Positions 59,044 through 64,000 of a stretch of DNA of 64,000 bases are shown one piece after another. The notes under the pieces are model-generated. The model was given only the letters and a program-made list of their open reading frames with translations. It was not told the DNA's origin and did not search any database. Made by a program: the position numbers and the translations under genes. The stretch covers positions 9,052,001-9,116,000 of the forward strand of contig NZ_CP054932.1 of assembly GCF_013364275.1 (NCBI RefSeq), in the 5' to 3' direction. The stretch is from Actinomadura sp. NAK00032. GTDB lineage: Bacteria > Actinomycetota > Actinomycetes > Streptosporangiales > Streptosporangiaceae. Every line of letters begins with the position of its first letter. Position 1 is the stretch's first letter.

Positions 59044-59612
59044 CACGCAACTCCTTGTCGGGGCGGGGAGCAGTCTGCAAGCGCGCGCTGACCGTGGCGT
59101 GAATTGGGTGGATCACGCCGTCACAAAGAATCCGTCCCGCGTTCCCCTACTGTCAACGAGTCGTTTTTCAACCACCGTCCGGTACGCCCTGAAAAAACGT
59201 GCCGCACAGCCCGCCCCGCGGTGAGGCGAAGTTCACTATCCTGATCTTCACCACACAAAAGTGTGATCCCAATCACACGCCGCCGGTCGCATCGATGGCA
59301 TCACACTGCGTTATTTCCGCTGATCAACCCGGCTAAAGGGGCCATAAGTCGCGCAGCGGCGAGCGGTGGTTTACCCGCCCGGTAGGGATGTCCATGTCCG
59401 GCCATCGAGCGGGTGGACCGTCCATATCCCCTGGTGGAGCGGCCGGACATCGCTAAGCTACGGGCTCAACATTCTCCTTCGTCTCCCTGGCACCGTCCTG
59501 CGAGTGCCCTGCATTGCCAGCCGCCGGCCCGCGGCACATCCCCCCGCCATTGCATGGCGCGAATCTCGCTTCGCCCGGGACACGGAGAAGCCCCCAACAG
59601 AGGAGAAAACCA
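59044..59612. other. 569-base regulatory region before the surface-protein/sortase operon
   Basis: No protein-coding gene is visible. The left part (59044-59250) contains the promoter of the minus-strand secreted protein. At 59261-59278 is a CRP-like palindrome. From about 59330 to 59612 the sequence is a likely long 5-prime leader. ATGTCCGGCC (59394-59403) and GGCCGGACAT (59441-59450) form a perfect 10-bp stem enclosing a smaller hairpin. A GAGGAG ribosome site lies at 59601. A cis-acting RNA is plausible, but I could not match it to a known riboswitch. Confidence 0.5.
59261..59278. promoter_or_regulatory. CRP-type palindrome
   Basis: GTGTGATCCCAATCACAC contains the classical TGTGA-N6-TCACA pattern and is a 7-4-7 palindrome. 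It lies between the divergent secreted-protein gene and the surface-protein/sortase operon. It is one of the best CRP-consensus matches in the window. Confidence 0.6.
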
Positions 59613-60350
59613 ATGCGCGCAAGTCGGCTGGCTGCGGTGGGAATCGCTGCGGGCTCCATGATGCTCGGAATGGCCGCCCCGGCCTTCGCCACCCCGGAGA
59701 CCGTCACCCCGGGCTCCTTCTGCGACAAGGCCGGCGACACCGGCAAGACCGACAAGGGCACGGCCATGGTGTGCAAGACCGCCAAGGACGGGAAGCTGCG
59801 CTGGGTCGCGGCGGAGCCGGGCAACGAGAACCCCGGCGGCGAGAACCCGGGCAACGAGAACCCGAAGCCGACCTTCAAGTTCGGCTACGACAAGGTGAAG
59901 CTGTCCAGCACGCGCGTCGCGCCCGGCTACAAGACCACCTTCACGGTGACCTGCCCGACCTCGGTGACCATCACCGGCAACGGCTACACGCAGAAGTCGC
60001 TGCCCGTGAAGAAGACCGGCGAGAACACCTGGACCGCCACCGGCACGTTCCGCAAGAACCTGCCGAACCCGACGATCGCCACGGTGGTCTGCGCGGACTA
60101 CGGCTCGGTCAAGTACAGCACCCAGCCGGAGAAGGGCGAGACCAAGCCCGGCAAGCCCGGCAAGCCCGGCGCGATGAAGCCGAAGACGCCGAAGATCCCG
60201 ACCGGCCGCATCGACACCGGTGACGGCAGCACCTACGTGCAGAACGAGGGCTCGCCGGCCGGCCTGCTGGCCGCCGGGTGGGGCGCGGTCATGGCCCTCG
60301 GCCTCGGCGCCGTCGCGCTGCGCCGCCGGACGGCCGGGGAGCGGTCGTAA
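59613..60350 (+). CDS. Cell-surface protein, probable class F sortase substrate
   Basis: A 245-residue protein. The signal peptide (1-26) ends at AFA. Short Cys-containing repeats follow (CDKAGD, MVCKTAKDG), then an ENPGGENPGNEN linker, an Ig-like beta domain (about 90-180) and KPGKPGKPG spacer repeats. The C-terminal part carries PTGRIDTGDGSTYVQNEG, one hydrophobic helix (about 215-237) and RRRTAGERS. The DTGDG motif before a helix and basic tail resembles a non-canonical sorting signal. The sortase gene begins two bases after the stop, which supports an enzyme-substrate pair. Confidence 0.75.
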   Translation: MRASRLAAVGIAAGSMMLGMAAPAFATPETVTPGSFCDKAGDTGKTDKGTAMVCKTAKDGKLRWVAAEPGNENPGGENPGNENPKPTFKFGYDKVKLSSTRVAPGYKTTFTVTCPTSVTITGNGYTQKSLPVKKTGENTWTATGTFRKNLPNPTIATVVCADYGSVKYSTQPEKGETKPGKPGKPGAMKPKTPKIPTGRIDTGDGSTYVQNEGSPAGLLAAGWGAVMALGLGAVALRRRTAGERS

Positions 60351-60352
60351 CG

Positions 60353-61000
60353 TTGCCGGAACTGCCTGCTTCGGCCATCGGTCGCCGCGCCGCCGGCGCG
60401 GCGACCGGTGCGCTGCTCATCGGACTGCTGCTCAGCGGCTGCGGCGGCGGGGACGGCGACACCGCGTCGCCCGGCACCCCGGAGCCCGCGGCGACGCAGT
60501 CGACGGGCGCGACCACGCCCGCGTCGAACGTCCACCCGCTGACCCAGTCCCTGCCGACGAAGATCTCCATCCCGAAGATCGGCGTGACGGCCCCGGTGGG
60601 CTCGATCGGGCTGCGGCCCGACGGGCGCGTCGAGGAGCCGCCGCTGAGCAAGCCGAACCTCACGGGCTGGTACGACGAGGGCGTCACCCCGGGCGAGGTC
60701 GGCCCGTCGGTGATCCTCGGCCACGTCGACGCCAACGGCAAGCCGGCGGTGTTCGCCCGGCTGAAGGACCTGAAGCCCGGCGACAAGATCTCGGTGTCCC
60801 GCAAGGACGGGTCCACCGCGACGTTCGCCGTCCAGCAGGCCCAGCGCGTCGACAAGGACGCCTTCCCGCACGAGAAGGTGTTCGGTGAGGCGCTCGACCA
60901 CGCGTCCCTCCGACTGGTCACCTGCGGCGGCGCCTTCGACAAGAAGATCGGCCACTACAAGGACAACCTGATCGTCTACGCCAAGCTGATCAGCTCCTGA
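60353..61000 (+). CDS. Class F sortase, lipoprotein-like N-terminus
   Basis: A 215-residue class F (actinobacterial) sortase. The N-terminal helix (about 12-28) ends in LLLSGCGGG, a possible lipobox at Cys30. The sortase barrel covers about 65-213, with SIPKIGVTAPV, catalytic His124 in LGHVD and Cys191 in LVTCGG. At the position where the catalytic Arg normally sits, in a YRDN-like strand, the sequence reads HYKDN (Lys203). The likely start is TTG 60353, two bases past the previous stop. A perfect terminator follows at 61013. Confidence 0.88.
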   Translation: MPELPASAIGRRAAGAATGALLIGLLLSGCGGGDGDTASPGTPEPAATQSTGATTPASNVHPLTQSLPTKISIPKIGVTAPVGSIGLRPDGRVEEPPLSKPNLTGWYDEGVTPGEVGPSVILGHVDANGKPAVFARLKDLKPGDKISVSRKDGSTATFAVQQAQRVDKDAFPHEKVFGEALDHASLRLVTCGGAFDKKIGHYKDNLIVYAKLISS

Positions 61001-61012
61001 CCCGAAGAACGA

Positions 61013-61048
61013 GGAACGCCCGCCGGTGGACGCACCGGCGGGCGTTCC
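61013..61048 (+). terminator. Perfect 16-bp hairpin terminator
   Basis: GGAACGCCCGCCGGTG (61013-61028) and CACCGGCGGGCGTTCC (61033-61048) pair without mismatch around a GACG loop, 12 bases after the sortase stop. Confidence 0.92.
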
Positions 61049-61196
61049 CGTCTCCGCCCCCCGACAGCGTTCGATGGTGACGGAGAAGCACAGCCCGCAC
61101 GAGCGGTGGGTGCCTGGAGCGGGACGCGACAATGACGAGGTCCGGGCAGGGCGCGAGGAGGCCCGCCTGGCGTTCGAGCTGGGGAACGCCGGGTGG

Positions 61197-61865
61197 TCAG
61201 CGGGTGGTGATGAGGCCGGACTCGTAGGCGATGATCACTAGTTGGGCGCGGTCGCGGGCGCCCAGTTTGGTGAGCAGGCGGCCGATGTAGGTCTTCACCG
61301 TGGCGAGGCTCAGGTGCAGGTGCCCGGCGATCTCGGTGTTGGACAGGCCGCGGGCGACCAGGATGAGGACTTCGCGTTCCCGGTCGGTGACGCCGTCGAG
61401 GGTGCGCGGGAGCGGGCGTTCGGGCTGGGGCAGGCGGGCGAACTCGGCGATGAGGCGGCGGGTCACGGTGGGCGCCAGCAGCGCCTCGCCCGCGGCGACG
61501 ACGCGGACGGCGTTCAGGAGGTCGGCCGGCGGGGTGTCCTTGAGGAGGAAGCCGGCGGCGCCGGCGCGCAGGGCCGAGAAGACGTGCGCGTCCAGGTCGA
61601 ACATGGTCAGCATGAGCACCCGGACGCCCGCGGTGTCGGCGTCCTGGTTGATCAGGCGGGTGGCCTCGATGCCGTCCATGTGGGGCATCCGCACGTCCAT
61701 CAGGACGACGTCGGGCCGGTGGACGCGGGCCAGGTCGACGGCCTCGGCCCCGGTGGCGGCCTCGCCGACCACCGTGAGGTCGGGGGTGGCCTCGATGAGC
61801 GCGCTGAAGCTACCGCGCAGCAAGGCTTGGTCGTCGGCCACCAGGACGCGGATCGGTGCGGTCAC
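61197..61865 (-). CDS. NarL/LuxR-type response regulator
   Basis: A 222-residue regulator. The receiver has Asp-Asp at 11-12, phospho-acceptor Asp57 (VVLMDVRMPHMDG) and Lys in GFLLKDTPPADL. The LuxR helix-turn-helix at about 150-215 reads VTDREREVLILVARGLSNTE and LHLSLATVKTYIGRLLTKLG. The GTG start at 61865 overlaps the kinase stop (GTGA). Together with the kinase it forms a DesK/DesR-like pair. Confidence 0.93.
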   Translation of the reverse strand: MTAPIRVLVADDQALLRGSFSALIEATPDLTVVGEAATGAEAVDLARVHRPDVVLMDVRMPHMDGIEATRLINQDADTAGVRVLMLTMFDLDAHVFSALRAGAAGFLLKDTPPADLLNAVRVVAAGEALLAPTVTRRLIAEFARLPQPERPLPRTLDGVTDREREVLILVARGLSNTEIAGHLHLSLATVKTYIGRLLTKLGARDRAQLVIIAYESGLITTR

Positions 61866-63061
61866 CGGTCGCCGCCGTGCGGGAGGGTGGCGGCGACCGC
61901 GAAGCCGCCCCCGGCGCGGGGCCCGGCGCTGAAGGTCCCGCCGTACATGGCGACACGTTCGCGCATCCCGACCAGCCCGTGCCCGCCGGGCGCCGGTTTC
62001 AGGGGCGGGCGGCCCGTGCCGTCGTCGGCCACCTGGATGCTCACCTGGCGTGCCGTGACGTCCACCGCGGCCTGGCAGCGGGTGGGGGCCGCGTGCTTGA
62101 CCACGTTGGTGAGCGCTTCCTGGACGATCCGGTAGACGGTGAGCTGGAGCGCCTCGGGAAGAGCGTGCTTGGCGGACACCGCAAGCTCGACCTCGACCCC
62201 AGCGGCCCGGACCTGCTGGGCCAGATCCTGGAGACCGTCGATGCCCGGCTGGGTGAGGTCGGTGCCCGGCACGTCGTGGCGGAGCATGTCGAGCAGGCGC
62301 CGCATCTCGGCCAGGGCGTCGCGGCTGGTCGTCTCGATCACCTGAAGCGCCTCGCGGGCCTCGTCGGGACGCGTCTCGGCGATGTGGTTGGCGACCCCCG
62401 CCTTGACGGCGATCATCCCCATGCCGTGCGTGACCACGTCGTGGAGTTCGCGGGCGATCCGGAGCCGTTCGTCCGCCAGGATCCGGTGCCCCCGCTGCTC
62501 GGCCAGGCACGCCGCGTTCCACCTGCGGCGCCGCAGCAGGTGGCCGACCAGCCAGCCGCAGCCGAGCAGCACCCAGGCCGCCGCCGTCCAGCCGGCGGCG
62601 ACCGCGAGGCCGTACCGGGAGTGGACGACCTCACCGAGCACTGCGGCGGCGGTCACGGCGGCCACGCACCCGCCGAGCGCGCGGGCCGACCGCCTCGGAT
62701 GCTCGACGGACGCGACGGTGCACAGCACGAGCGCGGGCGCCGCGAACGGATCCCACAGCACACCGGCCACGGTCGCGACGCACGAGAGCGCCACGGCGGC
62801 CGTCAGCGCACGCCGGGGCCACAGCCGCCGCACCGCGACCAGCACCCCCAACCCGACCCCTACCAGGCAGGACGCCAGGAAGGGCAGCGTGAAGTCCGGC
62901 CGATCCTTGAGCATGTTCCCGGCGACGACCACGATCACCGCGACCAGCACGACCGCCAGGAGCACGTCGAGGGCGCGGAGGCGGCCCCGGCGCAGCAGGT
63001 GCGCCTGATCGGCCTCGAAGTCGGCTTCGTCCACGGGGCGCAGATTATCCGCCGAGGTCAT
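61862..63061 (-). CDS. Sensor histidine kinase (DesK-like, HisKA_3)
   Basis: A 399-residue kinase with five or six membrane helices in the first 175 residues and no large outside domain. HisKA_3 has His207 (RIARELHDVVTHGMGMI). HATPase shows EALTNVVKHA, DDGTGRPP and GHGLVGMRERVAMYGG. The start is uncertain: ATG 63061 (MTSADNLRP) is preferred, while ATG 63070 and 63088 are also in frame, none with a good ribosome site. Divergent from the membrane protein at 63187. Confidence 0.88.
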   Translation of the reverse strand: MTSADNLRPVDEADFEADQAHLLRRGRLRALDVLLAVVLVAVIVVVAGNMLKDRPDFTLPFLASCLVGVGLGVLVAVRRLWPRRALTAAVALSCVATVAGVLWDPFAAPALVLCTVASVEHPRRSARALGGCVAAVTAAAVLGEVVHSRYGLAVAAGWTAAAWVLLGCGWLVGHLLRRRRWNAACLAEQRGHRILADERLRIARELHDVVTHGMGMIAVKAGVANHIAETRPDEAREALQVIETTSRDALAEMRRLLDMLRHDVPGTDLTQPGIDGLQDLAQQVRAAGVEVELAVSAKHALPEALQLTVYRIVQEALTNVVKHAAPTRCQAAVDVTARQVSIQVADDGTGRPPLKPAPGGHGLVGMRERVAMYGGTFSAGPRAGGGFAVAATLPHGGDR

Positions 63062-63186
63062 CGGCCGCATCGGACCAGAGTGGATCATCCCAGGGGAGAC
63101 AAGTGCCGACCTGTCGGCGGACGGTGTCCACGCGAGGCTGAACGGCGAATGCATGTCTGGGGCCGATTCGCCGGAGAGGCCCGCCC

Positions 63187-63930
63187 GTGCAGCCTGTGGG
63201 CATGACTTCTCCGCAGCCTCCGGCACAGGCCGTCTTCGCGTTTCCGGGACGGTGGCTCACCAGCGCCTCACTGCTGCTCGGGCCCGTCCTGCTGCTGGCC
63301 GGAGTGGTGCTGCGGGCGCGGTTCCCCTTCTTCTTCCCCGACCAGTTGGCCGCCTACGAAGGACACCCGGCGCTGATGACGGCGTCCTACAGCTGCTTCG
63401 CGGCCGGAACCGTCGCCCTGTGGCCGGCCGTCAGCGCCCTGACCGCTCGCATCGGCACCGTCCACCCGACCCTGGCGGGACTCGGCGGCGGCCTCACCCT
63501 GCTCGGGCTGTTCGCCCGCACGTTCCACGCCGGAGCCGACCACATGGCCTTCCGGCTCGTCGACGCCGGAGGAGCACGGTCGGCCACGACGGCCGTGGGC
63601 GACTCCTACCAGTCCTTCCACATCTTCCAGTACGCCTCGTTCGCGATCATGCTCGGCTGGATCGTGCTGGCGATCGGAACCTGGCGCTCCGGCATCCTGG
63701 GCCCAGTGCGCTCCCTGGCGCTGGCGCTCATGGCGCTGCTTCCGCTCGGAGTCCTGAAGGGCACCACACCACTGTCGATCGTCGCCACGGCGGGCCTGTG
63801 CATCGCACTCGTCCCCCTCGGACTCGCGGTGCTCACCAACGGCCCCCGCCCCACCCCCCGCTCGGCGACCCAGTTCGGCCTCGGCGCCCTGGCGGTGGTC
63901 ACCCTCGCCTTCGTCTCGTCCTTGGGCTGA
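63187..63930 (+). CDS. Six-helix membrane protein, possible target of the divergent two-component system
   Basis: A 247-residue integral membrane protein with about six helices (25-45, 62-80, 92-110, 150-170, 175-195 and 200-218). The first loop carries FPFFFPDQLAAYEGHPALM. It has no motif tied to a function. GTG 63187 has GAGAGG seven bases upstream; ATG 63202 is the alternative. Divergence from a DesK-like kinase, whose regulators often control the adjacent membrane gene, suggests a regulatory link. A long palindrome at 63945 follows the stop. Confidence 0.65.
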   Translation: MQPVGMTSPQPPAQAVFAFPGRWLTSASLLLGPVLLLAGVVLRARFPFFFPDQLAAYEGHPALMTASYSCFAAGTVALWPAVSALTARIGTVHPTLAGLGGGLTLLGLFARTFHAGADHMAFRLVDAGGARSATTAVGDSYQSFHIFQYASFAIMLGWIVLAIGTWRSGILGPVRSLALALMALLPLGVLKGTTPLSIVATAGLCIALVPLGLAVLTNGPRPTPRSATQFGLGALAVVTLAFVSSLG

Positions 63931-63944
63931 CCCCGGCCGCACGT

Positions 63945-63982
63945 GGTGTTCGGTGTTCGGTCATGACCGAACACCGAACACC
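63945..63982. terminator. 38-bp perfect palindrome with internal GGTGTTC repeats
   Basis: The 18-base arms 63945-63962 and 63965-63982 are exact reverse complements around AT. Each arm holds the heptamer GGTGTTC (or its complement) twice, followed by GG. It starts 15 bases after the stop at 63930. It may act as a terminator, although a loop of two bases is tight and the shape also suits a protein-binding site. Confidence 0.6.
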
Positions 63983-64000
63983 CCAGGGACGGGTTCGAGG

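Noticed and set aside
59330-59460. c-di-GMP (GEMM) or c-di-AMP (ydaO) riboswitch in the sortase leader
   Set aside because: The conserved consensus blocks of either class could not be located; only a generic stem is visible.
1-64000. CRISPR arrays, tRNA or rRNA genes, complete insertion sequences, prophage genes
   Set aside because: Read for repeats with spacers, cloverleaf-like segments and transposase or phage motifs; none found. The tandem repeats present are short and lack spacers.

Overview
The window is one 64-kb piece of a very GC-rich actinomycete chromosome. Coding-frame third positions are almost all G or C, and many starts are GTG or TTG. The gene content fits an Actinomadura-like or related Streptosporangiales organism: several ECF sigma factors, a DUF574-type methyltransferase, a PucR regulator, sensor-domain histidine kinases, a cobalamin-riboswitch-controlled class Ia ribonucleotide reductase and a class F sortase. 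The genus is an impression from family content, not a computed result. I see no tRNA, rRNA, CRISPR array, complete insertion sequence, prophage or large biosynthetic cluster. The region reads as chromosomal housekeeping, envelope and regulatory DNA with scattered deletion scars and local duplications.

Layout. 1-2.5 kb: start of a dehydrogenase gene, a thioesterase, and an ECF sigma factor coupled to a membrane-anchored beta-propeller protein. 2.5-6.3 kb: nrdA-nrdB on the minus strand, preceded by a cobalamin riboswitch and two NrdR-like boxes. 6.4-8.4 kb: a copper-handling trio (Met/His-rich membrane protein, YcnI, CopC). 8.4-11.6 kb: a monooxygenase-truncated haemoglobin fusion, a decapitated MMPL transporter, a TetR and a GNAT. 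11.6-15.7 kb: a TetR divergent from a membrane protein, then two near-identical DoxX genes flanking a phospholipase-D-like gene, then a TetR remnant. 15.8-20.2 kb: two acyl-CoA synthetases and a GAF-LuxR regulator. 20.5-25.7 kb: a D-amino-acid lyase-like enzyme with a UPF0014 permease, a polysaccharide deacetylase and an intact MMPL. 25.9-31.4 kb: a two-component system, a coiled-coil membrane protein, an enoyl-CoA hydratase and a short second Rho factor with a long leader. 31.4-38.9 kb: a Ser/Thr kinase, a third acyl-CoA synthetase, an ECF sigma factor, a hydrolase, a PadR-GyrI pair and a fused pair of gene remnants.

38.9-49.5 kb: a DUF574 methyltransferase, secreted and L,D-transpeptidase envelope proteins, YceI, an orphan histidine kinase, a GCS2-type ligase, and an operon of response regulator, kinase and DUF4173 membrane protein. 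48.9-57.6 kb: a GntR-Nudix pair, PucR, a small membrane protein with its own winged-helix repressor, a second sigma/beta-propeller pair, a dehydrogenase divergent from TetR, and a LysE exporter. 57.7-64 kb: Lrp, a secreted protein, a cell-surface protein with its class F sortase behind a CRP-like site and a structured leader, and a two-component system divergent from a six-helix membrane protein.

Themes. (1) Local repressors with visible palindromic operators (TetR, PadR, GntR, winged-helix). (2) Two paralogous sigma-factor/beta-propeller modules at opposite ends of the window. (3) Three loci where a TetR and/or its target has been cut by deletion. (4) Short tandem duplications that straddle or lie beside stop codons and feed into terminators. 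(5) A second, N-terminally stripped Rho. The best candidates for something under-described are the short Rho with its leader, the sigma/propeller modules, the stop-codon repeats and the DoxX-PLD-DoxX locus.
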